DNA from: Mesobacillus maritimus
GTDB lineage: Bacteria; Bacillota; Bacilli; Bacillales; Cytobacillaceae
Reading direction: 5' to 3'
DNA: 64,000 bases
Assembly: GCF_023715205.1 (NCBI RefSeq)
Contig: NZ_JAMBNR010000001.1
Span: 62,001 to 126,000 of the forward strand
The notes under the pieces were generated by a model, which worked only from the letters and a program-made list of their open reading frames with translations, was not told the origin of the DNA and made no database searches. The position numbers were made by a program, and so were the translations under genes. This document shows positions 46,047 through 55,008 of this stretch, in pieces. Numbering within the stretch: position 1 is the stretch's first letter; each line of letters begins with the position of its first letter.

Positions 46047-47225
46047 CTATCCCAGTTTTATTTCTCCATATGTACTTAATAGCTTGTTTAACTCAACCAT
46101 TAAATAATCATGAGCCTCTTGTGTGATACGAATATGCGACCTTCTAAAGTGCATACTTTGTAAAGTTCTTTGACTAACATTTTTTCTCTTTTTCAAAGAT
46201 GGAAAGGTTGCTTTACCGATGGTGTTGTATAAATCAACTAAACGAATGCCAGTTTTAATAGGTGCATTTATAACTTTTCCATCAGTAAATTCAACATAAT
46301 GAGGAAAACGCTGTTTCCAAGGTGCATCTTTAATGTCATCATCATCAACAACATTTGTGCTGTTAAACCCGTCTGTCTTTGCATACCCCACTATCATTGG
46401 AGTAGGTCGACCTTGTTCATCGTAACTAACGATTGTTAAGAATAAGGTATCCTCTTTTACAATTCCACCAGGTCTTCGAGGGAAGTAAGTAGTGTTTAAG
46501 TCCCGTTTCCTAATACCCTTCATGTGTTTGTAATTTAAATCGCTTGGAATTCTGTCCGCTCCCGTTCCTTCAAACTTTAACCAGATACCTGTAACCTCAT
46601 CTGCTTCATCTGAATTTTCAAGGATTGATTCAAATAAATCAGGGTGGACAATTTTCTTTAACTCAGCCCCCCTCTTTTTATTGTTTGAGTAGGTAACTGT
46701 TTTATGTTTTTGATTAGCTGCTAATTGAGGTACATGTATTTTCTCTTCATCAATCCACTCTTGAGTAACTTTCCCTGCATTACCAGTAGCTTCAATTTGT
46801 TCAAGTAAGTCAAAGAAATACTCCTGTGCTTTTTCAGCAATTTCATGCTCATCATCCATAAGTACGCAGATTTCATGGTTAGACACAAAGCCACCCTTTG
46901 TAAAGTTTGCTGATCCAATAATGGTAGAATGTGTATCAAATAAATAGAGTTTGGAGTGTAAGTCTACTAGAGCAAAGATATTTGCATTTGCATGTAAAAG
47001 ACGCTCAAGTCCGTAAATACTACTTACACGTTCAACGAAATCTTCCCGATAAAATCGAGTAATTACATTACATACTACCGAAGGGTTATCCTTTAGCCAG
47101 TCTGCTAACATATTAGCAGTTTGAGTCCCGATAAATGGAGATATGATATTTAATTCACCCTCGGTTTTTTCTAATAGTTCTTGAAACTGATTCAACAAAT
47201 CTTTTGATATCAGGTTTACAGGCAT
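46047..47225 (-). CDS. PLD-family restriction-type nuclease
   Basis: 392 aa. N-terminal half is a single phospholipase-D catalytic domain: HSKLYLFDTHSTIIGSANFT gives H90, K92, D97 and S105/N107. One HKD motif per chain, as in BfiI/NgoFVII-type enzymes, implies a dimer active without metal. The C-terminal half (about 200-392) may bind DNA. It follows the 150-aa gene after 12 bases, so they form a pair. Probably a defence nuclease; its methylase, if any, is not present. Confidence 0.8.
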   Translation of the reverse strand: MPVNLISKDLLNQFQELLEKTEGELNIISPFIGTQTANMLADWLKDNPSVVCNVITRFYREDFVERVSSIYGLERLLHANANIFALVDLHSKLYLFDTHSTIIGSANFTKGGFVSNHEICVLMDDEHEIAEKAQEYFFDLLEQIEATGNAGKVTQEWIDEEKIHVPQLAANQKHKTVTYSNNKKRGAELKKIVHPDLFESILENSDEADEVTGIWLKFEGTGADRIPSDLNYKHMKGIRKRDLNTTYFPRRPGGIVKEDTLFLTIVSYDEQGRPTPMIVGYAKTDGFNSTNVVDDDDIKDAPWKQRFPHYVEFTDGKVINAPIKTGIRLVDLYNTIGKATFPSLKKRKNVSQRTLQSMHFRRSHIRITQEAHDYLMVELNKLLSTYGEIKLG

Positions 47226-47237
47226 TTTATCTCTCCC

Positions 47238-47690
47238 CTAAATAAATAAAGTAAATTCTTTCCTGTCTAAAAGCTCAGGTTGAACATGGAACTCCTTTTC
47301 ATTTCCTTGGACTTTTATAAAATTACCCCAAACATATAACTTCCAATGTTCACCCTCCTTTGGGTTCCTTAGCATTATATCTGGTGTCATTAACTTTTTA
47401 AGCTCCTTAAAGTCAATATAATAGACTTTGTAACCCTGTAGACGAACTGCTAGGATTGGAATATCTGAATCATCTAGTAAGTCTATTTGTAGTGTGGTTA
47501 AGTCGAACCACCCCTTGCCGTTTACATGTAACTTTGACTGTGGAGTGCAAAGAACTAATTTCTTCTCATTGCTTGTCCCTTCATACATGATTTGCTTCCT
47601 TTTGATATTGGACAATATGCAGTTATACTTTTCGCTGACCGCTTTAACCACAATGTGTTTTTCAGGAATCGACAACACTAAATCCCCCAT
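47238..47690 (-). CDS. companion protein of the PLD nuclease, unknown
   Basis: 150 aa, start ATG 47690. Mostly beta with GKGWFDLTTLQIDLLDDSDIP and HWKLYVWGNFIKVQG; no known domain. Its stop lies 12 bases before the PLD nuclease start, so the two are surely co-expressed. It could be a specificity or control subunit. Confidence 0.6.
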   Translation of the reverse strand: MGDLVLSIPEKHIVVKAVSEKYNCILSNIKRKQIMYEGTSNEKKLVLCTPQSKLHVNGKGWFDLTTLQIDLLDDSDIPILAVRLQGYKVYYIDFKELKKLMTPDIMLRNPKEGEHWKLYVWGNFIKVQGNEKEFHVQPELLDRKEFTLFI

Positions 47691-47862
47691 ATTTTTCTAT
47701 TTTCTTCATATTACCATATGAGTGTGTAGCCTGTACTTAGCAATTTCATGGCTAACAACGGTCTTTAAGCATGGATGGTTAAATGATGACTACAAAGCAA
47801 ACAGTGCCAGGCAACCTCCAGTTTCTCCCATCCAGTACCTACCCGTTAGACAAGAAACAAAA

Positions 47863-48420
47863 TCAAGTTCTTTCCCAACATCTTTTTACACTCCTTAACT
47901 CTTTCCCCTCAAACGTTAATTTGTAAATATCCGGCATATAAAGACTCTTCCAAAACGAGAAATCATATTGTTAATCAAAGAAATTCATAATTAAAACCAT
48001 AAGATTGCCATGTGTACCGATCACGACGTTTTTTCCTTTGTACTTATCTAACACATCATAAGTGGTATCTACACCCCTTTTTTGAGCAACAATATTGGAT
48101 TCTCCTCCTTCCCAAGAAAAGTTTTCATCCTCCCATACCTTTGTGATAGCAAGAGTAAAGTCTTGAGCAGGGCCAACAGTTAACCTTCGTTCTTTAAACC
48201 CATCAACCATTTCAACCTCTGTTTTTATATATTCGGCTATCCCACTTACCGTTTGAACAGCTCTTTTATATGGACTTGAAACAACAATGTCAATTCCCTC
48301 TATTTTTAATAGCTCCGTAACATTTGTTGCATCAGCCAATCCTCTTTCCGATAAAGGCCTGTTGATTTCATCAGGTGTATAGGTAGAGTGTGCATGTCTA
48401 ACTAAGTACTAATTCGTCAA
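47863..48420 (-). pseudogene. histidine phosphatase (phosphoglycerate-mutase-like) gene with two nonsense codons
   Basis: One uninterrupted frame of 186 codons from TTG 48420 (GAGAGG upstream) to TGA 47863. It carries YLVRHAHSTYTPDE (catalytic RH), SSPYKRAVQT, WEGGESN and IGTHGNLMVLIMNFFD, a full histidine phosphatase. A TAG replaces codon 4 and a TAA follows FFD, before QYDFSFWKSLYMPDIYKLTF. No indel is needed, so this is point-mutational decay. A partial protein from an internal start is unlikely to work without the RH motif. Confidence 0.8.
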
Positions 48421-48669
48421 TTACAATCAACCTCTCAAATACTATAATGCTATTTTACCATTTCTTGGTCGTCTATTCTTCCACGAGGAAATCTGTTATA
48501 TCCCTTGAACTAAAGCCTATGAAAAGAGCAAAGGGTAGATATGGGGACAGGTTCACTGTTCCAGACCCACATATAAATCTCTTATCATGCTTACCCGATA
48601 ACAGTTCAAGAATTACAAACGTAACAATGCCGCCTACTAATTAGTTGGCGGCCACAGGCAGAACTATTA
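48421..48669. other. short gene-free gap with a repeat-like tag
   Basis: No gene. Near 48541-48566 an imperfect palindrome GGGGACAG-GTTCA-CTGTTCC resembles dispersed hairpin tags seen in bacilli; a loosely similar AACAGTGCCAGGCA is at 47799. Confidence 0.3.
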
Positions 48670-48936
48670 TTAGTTAAACGTGACATTTACCGTATAACCA
48701 ATATTCTTAAAAAATTCCTTTAACGCTTTTTCTGCATTTTTCTCCGCAGTAACTAATAAACCGACAGAGATGGCATCTTGACGGATTTGCTCTTGTGCCT
48801 TAGCGGTCAGGTCAAACCCCTCATCCCATTTAACATCGCCACGGAAAATCCCACTATTGTCAATTGCTTGAAAGACATCGGGACGGTTCTCAGGTCCCAT
48901 TCGGGAGTCGAAGTAATGGTGAGATGGAATGTGGCT
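48670..48936 (-). pseudogene. 3' remnant of a DUF4230-type gene
   Basis: The frame ends in AIDNSGIFRGDVKWDEGFDL and AEKNAEKALKEFFKNIGYTV, the typical C-terminal pattern of DUF4230 proteins, and has a TAA in frame at 48937 just before SHIPSHHYFDSRMG. The N-terminal two thirds, including the usual membrane anchor, are missing, replaced by the gene ending at 49006. Truncated relic. Confidence 0.5.
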
Positions 48937-49005
48937 TTAAACATTTTGCCCATTTTTATTGATGGTCGTTTGCGGGAACATATCCAACTCGTGTGTGGGA
49001 ACCAA

Positions 49006-50502
49006 TCAACATAGAAAGTATTCATCAATTTCATCTTCATTTTTGAGAATACTTTTCTCTGGTACTCCTACTGACTTCGCTAAATTAATAGAAGAAACAA
49101 ATCTTAGCTGAACATTGATATTGAAGTCAAACGAGTATTGCTGCAATTCCCCGAATTTATGATATTTATTCAAAAGCTCATCTAGTTTTACTTGGTATTC
49201 TTTTTCCAATTTATCAACAAATGCATTAATTTTTTCTTGATAAAGATTAATAACTTCTATTTCGTGTTTGCTTAGGACACCTTTTCCAAGACTAAGTGCT
49301 GTGGTTGCAACGATTGAGCCAACCAAAGCACCAACAACTGGAATTGGTATAACTGCTTGTCCTATAGCAGCACCAATAGCAGCCCCAGTTGCATCAATGG
49401 CATTTAGTGTTACTAAATCAATAAATCCATCTCTATCAACATCACCTTTTCTATATTTGACAATGGCATTACTTAACCCAAAAGTTCCTGAAGTAATTGC
49501 ACCAGCACTAGGTGCAGCAAGGTGACAAACGTTGGTTAATCCATATATTGCATATCCAGAAATTCCACCTTTAATAGCACCTTTAGCTGTACTGACTCCA
49601 CACTCTTTCCAATCTTCAATATCAAAATCCCAGACTTCTTTTCCATCTTTATGCTTTTGATAGACAAAGATCCCTAGATTGAACCCACCTTGTACTGCTG
49701 CACCTATTCCAGCAACTTTAGATGCTTCTCCGAAACTTGGTTGTGCTTCTTGTTGGGCGCTTAATCTATCGCTATCCGCTTCTTTTTTAATATCAGATTT
49801 TTGTTGAGCAGTTTGCTTATTTATGTCATTTACTTCCCCTGATAACGTTTGGTCAATTGTTCCTTTTTGAACATCTTTATATTCAAGAACTGATGATTCC
49901 AACCATTTATCATAAGAAACGCCACGCAGAGCACTCTCATCTTCAATGGCTTTTCTTATATTATTGATTTGGGAGTTAGACAAGATATTTCCATTAAATT
50001 CTACAGATTTTGCTCCGCTCATAATTTTTTCTATGACTTCCACATGGTCTTTTGGAAAAATCATACTCATTTTATCATAATTGGATGCTTGCTTAATCTC
50101 TTCTAAGATATTGGCATAAAACTTCATTTGCACTTCTTTGCCTTGAAGTAGAATATCTGCAGGTCCATTATCATTTAATAGGACTACACTTTTCTGTAGT
50201 CCTTGATAAACATCTCTTGCATTTCTTATACCCGTTTCAGCAAACTCTGAAATAAAACCATGTACTCCAGTATCTCCACCACGATTAATATTGATAAGAT
50301 TATCGATTTCTGTTTTCGCCCAATCTAAATTTAATAATGCATTTGCTGATTTAGTAGCTAAGTCTGATAATTTATCTGTTTCACTAGTAAGAATTGATTC
50401 TAATGTATTCATCAGATCTGTTAATCGGATATTATTTAAATAATCGACATATGAAGCAATCCCTTGTTCAACATTATTATCAATAGACTGTTCACTAAGC
50501 AT
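49006..50502 (-). CDS. large helical protein with C-terminal glycine-rich hydrophobic helices, unknown
   Basis: 498 aa. Residues about 65-260 are charged and helical with a conserved patch NININRGGDTGVHGFISEFA and NGPADILLQGKEVQMKFY. Residues about 265-410 hold long Gly/Ala hydrophobic stretches (AIDATGAAIGAAIGQAVIPI) that look membrane-inserting; a coiled-coil tail follows. I recall the N-terminal motif in unnamed Firmicute proteins, no function. It overlaps the next gene by 8 bases, so the pair is translationally coupled. Might be a two-component pore former or toxin. Confidence 0.6.
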   Translation of the reverse strand: MLSEQSIDNNVEQGIASYVDYLNNIRLTDLMNTLESILTSETDKLSDLATKSANALLNLDWAKTEIDNLININRGGDTGVHGFISEFAETGIRNARDVYQGLQKSVVLLNDNGPADILLQGKEVQMKFYANILEEIKQASNYDKMSMIFPKDHVEVIEKIMSGAKSVEFNGNILSNSQINNIRKAIEDESALRGVSYDKWLESSVLEYKDVQKGTIDQTLSGEVNDINKQTAQQKSDIKKEADSDRLSAQQEAQPSFGEASKVAGIGAAVQGGFNLGIFVYQKHKDGKEVWDFDIEDWKECGVSTAKGAIKGGISGYAIYGLTNVCHLAAPSAGAITSGTFGLSNAIVKYRKGDVDRDGFIDLVTLNAIDATGAAIGAAIGQAVIPIPVVGALVGSIVATTALSLGKGVLSKHEIEVINLYQEKINAFVDKLEKEYQVKLDELLNKYHKFGELQQYSFDFNINVQLRFVSSINLAKSVGVPEKSILKNEDEIDEYFLC

Positions 50503-51355
50503 CTAATTTTAGCTCCTTATTGATTAGTTGTGCCAAAGTTAAAGTTGAATTCACAAGCAATCCAGCTTGTAGTTTTTCATCTTTGGAGAATTGACTATAA
50601 TCACTTCCAATCAAAGCTTTCTCTGCTTTAGATACTCCAGTTATTTGAGTGTTGGTTGTTTCCACCAATGCCTTGACTTCTGAGTTCATATTGTTAAATT
50701 TTCTAATTATTTTCTCGAGATTTTCTCTCTCAGCAATTAGCTTATTCGCAGTTTTTTTGTTTTTATGACTGGCAAACAAGCCTGAACCAACCGAACCTGC
50801 AAGCATAACACCAGCAATTGTCCAACCTACTGGTCCTGCTAGTGCGAGGAACGCACTACCTGCACTCATTCCACCACCACCAGCTGCTAATGCACCACCA
50901 CCAAGCCATGCCAATGCAGCATTAGTCGCAGCGGCTCCTGATAAAGTAGAGATAGCAGTACCTGTTGATGCAAGACCAAAAGTAGTGGCAATGCCCATTG
51001 CTGCTGTTGGACCCATTGTAGCTACAGCAACTCCAAGAGCACTTAAAGTTGCACCCGCTCCAGAACCTCCAGCAGCTGCTTTTGCTTCAACTTCTGCCTT
51101 TTTAATTTCTTGTTGTTTTGTCTTAAAATTTTCCACTTCAATTTCAACTTTTTTAAGTGTTACTTTGAATTCCTTTGGAGTGTTTGCTAATTTATTAATT
51201 CGTTCTTCTATTAATTTAACAAGTTTTAAAGCTTTTTCACGCTCTTTATAAAGAACATTCGTATTTCCACCTAAATCCTTGGCCACTTTTTCATAACGTT
51301 CAACCGCTGCATTATAATTGTCGATTGCATTTTTTCTTAACTTTGCATTGAACAT
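50495..51355 (-). CDS. coiled-coil protein with glycine-rich hydrophobic hairpin, partner of 49006
   Basis: 286 aa from an ATG preceded by GGGAAGGT. A long amphipathic N-terminal region (1-100), then a Gly/Ala-rich hydrophobic hairpin (about 105-200, LGGGALAAGGGGMSAGSAF, GPVGWTIAGVMLAGSVGSGL), then a second coiled coil. This order resembles alpha-helical pore-forming proteins in general shape only. First gene of a two-gene unit immediately downstream of the CBASS operon. Confidence 0.6.
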   Translation of the reverse strand: MFNAKLRKNAIDNYNAAVERYEKVAKDLGGNTNVLYKEREKALKLVKLIEERINKLANTPKEFKVTLKKVEIEVENFKTKQQEIKKAEVEAKAAAGGSGAGATLSALGVAVATMGPTAAMGIATTFGLASTGTAISTLSGAAATNAALAWLGGGALAAGGGGMSAGSAFLALAGPVGWTIAGVMLAGSVGSGLFASHKNKKTANKLIAERENLEKIIRKFNNMNSEVKALVETTNTQITGVSKAEKALIGSDYSQFSKDEKLQAGLLVNSTLTLAQLINKELKLDA

Positions 51356-51396
51356 GTTATTACCTTCCCTCAAAGTTTATTTACTGTAGTAGAGTT

Positions 51397-51546
51397 TTAA
51401 TCTTCTTTGCTTGAGTCAAGCTTAAGAACCTTATCTATACACCAATATGTAGTTGCCCCTTTTAACGGCACAATATCATTCTGCTCAAGATATTCTTTCA
51501 ATAAGCTACGCTGTTTACCTTCTGGGACAGTCCTAATAACATGCAA
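51397..51546 (-). CDS. short frame or gene remnant between CBASS and the helical pair
   Basis: A 49-codon frame, TTG 51546 to TAA 51397, with HVIRTVPEGKQRSLLKEYLE and YWCIDKVLKLD. No RBS precedes the TTG, and a TAA lies just before it. It may be the 3' end of a lost gene. No family recognised. Confidence 0.3.
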   Translation of the reverse strand: MHVIRTVPEGKQRSLLKEYLEQNDIVPLKGATTYWCIDKVLKLDSSKED

Positions 51547-51571
51547 TTAAGCTAAGATTGTACTGGAATTT

Positions 51572-52690
51572 TCAGATTGATAAAGCATACTGATACTTAG
51601 GAGTCCATCGCTTATTGTATTCATATAAACATACTTCACTCCACATTTTAGGGTTAATACCTCTTCCTATTTCTATTGCAAGTCCCGCGGGGCCAGCATA
51701 GAATAGATGAATCTTATTATAATCTTGATGTTGCATTAATTTCTCAATTTCGTATTTTAATTTCGCCTGTATATTTATTACATCTTCTCTGTATAAGACT
51801 TTTTTTACGTCAGGATCATCTACTTCGACACAGAGAGAATCAAATTCTTCTCCTAACACTTCTTTAACCGAATTCATTTTAACCTTCCCGCTTATCGATA
51901 CAAGAACTGCCAGATCATCACAATCTTTTATATCTTTTTTAACAGTTAACACGATATCTTTATTTACCCCAGGATTTTCAGAAACCCAAAACCCCTTTTC
52001 TCTATCAAATTGATAAATAGAATATGAAACCGTATCAGTTAACAAGGAACCTAAATGGATTAATAAAGGTATAGCAGACAAAGGGAATATTTCACCTACC
52101 TTTGCCTCTTTTTCTTTAATTTTTTCAATGAACTTCTGATAAAGTATTTCGTTGCTTTTCTTTCCTTCTTCCCAACCTTCTGGTGTAAAGTCATCAAACA
52201 CAGTTTGGTCCTCAACAGCATCAAGAAGTATATATGGAGCTGGGCTATCATATTCTATATCGAATAGCGGCCCCCCCATTCTTTTGTGTATAAGAGCAAT
52301 ACTTTTCTTTTTATCGACTGACCAAGAGGAAACCCATTTTTCGTGTTTTTCTTTCATTGCAAATAGTATATCCGGCGGAAATTGATCTCTAGTTTTTTTG
52401 TCATCAATTATTTTAGAGTGGTCATAACACATTAACATAAGATTTTCTACATTTTCTAACGTTTCATAGGTAAAACCATATTTCTCCATATATTCGTGAC
52501 GAGCAGAGCTTTTGGCGTGACCAATAATATGTGCTTTTATTCCAACATTCGTTAATTCCCCTGACGTAGATTCTATTAATTTCTTTTTACACCCATCAAA
52601 TGAACACATACCACCACTAACAACCCAAAGGTGATAGTTTTCTGCTGCCGTAAGGTCTCTTCTTTTTCGTTCTTCTTTAGAGTTGGCCAA
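51572..52690 (-). CDS. cap5: CBASS effector Cap5: HNH nuclease with SAVED domain
   Basis: 372 aa. N-terminal HNH domain (about 1-125): CSFDGC, KAHIIGHAKSS (His 54), NLMLMCYDHSKIID (Cys 88, His 91). The C-terminal SAVED domain (about 150-372) contains LLDAVEDQ-adjacent strands, VSISGKV and IHLFYAGPAGLAIEIGR, the cyclic-nucleotide binding end pattern. In known Cap5, a cyclic oligonucleotide from the CD-NTase drives oligomerisation and the HNH then degrades DNA, killing the infected cell. Starts 1 base after cap3. Confidence 0.9.
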   Translation of the reverse strand: MANSKEERKRRDLTAAENYHLWVVSGGMCSFDGCKKKLIESTSGELTNVGIKAHIIGHAKSSARHEYMEKYGFTYETLENVENLMLMCYDHSKIIDDKKTRDQFPPDILFAMKEKHEKWVSSWSVDKKKSIALIHKRMGGPLFDIEYDSPAPYILLDAVEDQTVFDDFTPEGWEEGKKSNEILYQKFIEKIKEKEAKVGEIFPLSAIPLLIHLGSLLTDTVSYSIYQFDREKGFWVSENPGVNKDIVLTVKKDIKDCDDLAVLVSISGKVKMNSVKEVLGEEFDSLCVEVDDPDVKKVLYREDVINIQAKLKYEIEKLMQHQDYNKIHLFYAGPAGLAIEIGRGINPKMWSEVCLYEYNKRWTPKYQYALSI

Positions 52691-52691
52691 T

Positions 52692-53213
52692 TTAATTTCT
52701 CCTTTTAAGTTCGATTATTTTATCCTCCGTACCATACCAAACTTTTAATTCGTCTATTCCTAATATAATAAAGAATAGACAACCAGTTTCATAACCTAAG
52801 TTTAATAATCTGCTCCAATCTTTTCTGTCAATAGAAGAAGGAACCGGCACACTCTCCGGATGAGTATGCCATTCTCCAAGGTAAAAGCATCTTCCATTTT
52901 CTCTTTTCCAAACATCGTTAAAATACTCTTGATGACCTTCCTGTTTCCTACTAAAACGAGTTCGGGACCTTTTATCGGTTGGCATTGGTTCCGTCACATC
53001 ATCTACTATATAGTTCCCGTCCTCCATTAACACCCTTCCTATTAAAATCCCACCAGCTTCAGTATCTGTCCATCTTATTTGTCTGTAATGATTGATTTTT
53101 TCTATAGCTTCAGGACGGATATACAATATTCTATTGTTTGGCAAAATAAATAATTCTTTTTGGTTATTGATGCATATCCCTTCCTTCTTTTGAACAAATA
53201 GGGCAATGTTCAT
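52692..53213 (-). CDS. cap3: CBASS Cap3: JAMM/MPN isopeptidase
   Basis: Up to 173 aa. JAMM metalloprotease features: DTEAGGILIGR (Glu), EWHTHPESVPVPSSIDRKDW (two His, Ser, Asp). Cap3 cleaves the bond that Cap2 makes on the CD-NTase. The start is uncertain: the ATG at 53213 overlaps cap2 by 50 bases and has a weak RBS; a strong GAAGGAAGGG lies nearer 53180 but only ATA or ATC codons follow. Coupling to cap2 is clear. Confidence 0.85.
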   Translation of the reverse strand: MNIALFVQKKEGICINNQKELFILPNNRILYIRPEAIEKINHYRQIRWTDTEAGGILIGRVLMEDGNYIVDDVTEPMPTDKRSRTRFSRKQEGHQEYFNDVWKRENGRCFYLGEWHTHPESVPVPSSIDRKDWSRLLNLGYETGCLFFIILGIDELKVWYGTEDKIIELKRRN

Positions 53214-55008
53214 CTTTATAGGAGTATTTGGTATCATCTAATTTCTCAGTTTTGAATGTATAACGGAACGTTGTATTGTAACCATATTTTTCAAAAAGGT
53301 CATCCTCCCCCTTCCAGGATAGGAGCGGGTTACCTTTCATATTCCCCGTTAATACCTTGATACCAGCCTCCACCGCTAACATTGCAGAACGTTCACTATC
53401 TAAAAAGCTGTACGGTGTGAATACAGACCCACAACCAGTAATTGATTTAGAAAAATCCTGAAACGGTTCTGCAAATGCTGAACGATTATATATAGGGGAG
53501 TCTTCTTCTGATTTAAATAAACAATGATAACACCCTTTTCTTTCGTTATTTAGCGTTAATAACGTGTGTCCACCGATACCAAGAGGTTCCACCCAGGTAT
53601 ATATGGTTGGCGGAGGTTCAGTTAACTTATGCAATCTTTCGTTAATCATCATTTCTTTGTTTGGGGAACCAATTGCAACTATAAAAAGATCTATATTACT
53701 CTTACTAATTTCTAGTTCCTCAAATAACGAAAAAATATTGTCATAGTACGCTTTCACTTCTGTAAAAGGATACTTCCTTTTTATTTCTTCTTCCAACCCC
53801 CATACTTTCGGTTTATTATAAAGCCCTAATTTTTCGCTTATATCATAAACTTGATCACTGCCAAGTGCGTGACGATGAACATTATCTATTTCCAATTTAT
53901 CGAAATCAACTAACGAAATTTTTTTAACTCCAGCCTTTGCAAATCTCATAGCAATCTCGCTTCCTATTGAGCCGACTCCAGCAATTAATATATGCTTATC
54001 TTTTAATTCCGTATTTCCGCCTGTCCGATTAAGAAGATGATTAGGATGCCATCTTTCGATATTCGCTTTATACAAGGCCGCATCTTTAGGCTTTGATATA
54101 AATGGATGTAGATGCCTTTTGAGTTTATTTTTATTCTTATGTGATTTGAAATCAAATACATTCCCATTCATACCATAACCAAATAAGGCCACATTCCCCT
54201 TTGGCGTAGGCAATCCTATAATAATAAATTCAAGATTGGAACGAACACCATTTATCTGTTTACTAACTAAACGATAAAACTCTTTTCTGTTCTCTTCCGA
54301 TAAATTCGAAAATATATTATTTTTCAATTCTCCAAAATCCCACTTTTCCTCATTTATCGGAGGCAACAAAAAAGTCCCTTCTACTAAAGGGATATATAAA
54401 CATCTATACTTAGTCGCCATGTCAACATCTATATGAAAAATTCGGCTAATCACTTTTTCCAAAGAATCTCTTTTCTCAGCAGCAACAACAATAAAATTGT
54501 CATTTTCCACTGGCTTATTCCATAGATCCAGTTCTCTTAATTTTGAATTTGTCGTATCGATATGAGCATAAATGTTTAATAATAGGTTATTCTGCCAATA
54601 GACCTCAAATTCATCTAGAAAATCTTTATGATTTATACCCTTCATTCCATCCTCTATTAACTTAATTACCTTATTCAAACAGTGTAATAAGATGGAAGCT
54701 GGATACCTCTCATCCAAAATGAGCGATTCATTTCTGGTAAAACACAAGAATCCATTAGGCATCTTGTGAGGGATTATTTTAAATAAGTTTCTTTTATCAT
54801 AGAACTTTGGAAGTTCATTTGGGAATTTTTCAGGGAAACCAACTGTTAAAACAGCAGTTTCCCCATTTATTTGTACCTCTATTTCTGCAACCTTGGCACA
54901 TCCAGGATATTCTTCTAAGTCCACTTCTTCTAAAATCGAAAATGAACTAATTATGTCTTGTTCTATTTCACTTAATTCTAGTTTAATATCTTCTAAGCTA
55001 AGTAACAT
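53164..55008 (-). CDS. cap2: CBASS Cap2: E2-E1 ubiquitin-like conjugating enzyme
   Basis: 614 aa fusion. N-terminal E2-like domain (1-150) with MPNGFLCFTRN, Cys 89 as the E2-type cysteine. The E1/ThiF domain (about 330-560) has LIAGVGSIGSEIA, LVDFDKLEIDNVHRH, and SITGCGSVF (Cys 526 as candidate catalytic Cys). Zinc-type pairs at GCYHC (493/496) and CPIC (602/605). Cap2 activates and ligates the CD-NTase C-terminus to targets, priming signalling. The ATG overlaps the CD-NTase stop as TAATG. Confidence 0.93.
   Translation of the reverse strand: MLLSLEDIKLELSEIEQDIISSFSILEEVDLEEYPGCAKVAEIEVQINGETAVLTVGFPEKFPNELPKFYDKRNLFKIIPHKMPNGFLCFTRNESLILDERYPASILLHCLNKVIKLIEDGMKGINHKDFLDEFEVYWQNNLLLNIYAHIDTTNSKLRELDLWNKPVENDNFIVVAAEKRDSLEKVISRIFHIDVDMATKYRCLYIPLVEGTFLLPPINEEKWDFGELKNNIFSNLSEENRKEFYRLVSKQINGVRSNLEFIIIGLPTPKGNVALFGYGMNGNVFDFKSHKNKNKLKRHLHPFISKPKDAALYKANIERWHPNHLLNRTGGNTELKDKHILIAGVGSIGSEIAMRFAKAGVKKISLVDFDKLEIDNVHRHALGSDQVYDISEKLGLYNKPKVWGLEEEIKRKYPFTEVKAYYDNIFSLFEELEISKSNIDLFIVAIGSPNKEMMINERLHKLTEPPPTIYTWVEPLGIGGHTLLTLNNERKGCYHCLFKSEEDSPIYNRSAFAEPFQDFSKSITGCGSVFTPYSFLDSERSAMLAVEAGIKVLTGNMKGNPLLSWKGEDDLFEKYGYNTTFRYTFKTEKLDDTKYSYKDEHCPICSKEGRDMHQ

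Noticed and set aside
42037-48420. Amber readthrough (two TAG codons in island genes)
   Set aside because: One gene also has three indels and the other a TAA, so ordinary decay explains them better than recoding.
48541-48566. Insertion-sequence end in the gap after the phosphatase relic
   Set aside because: Only a short imperfect palindrome; no matching second end or transposase frame nearby.
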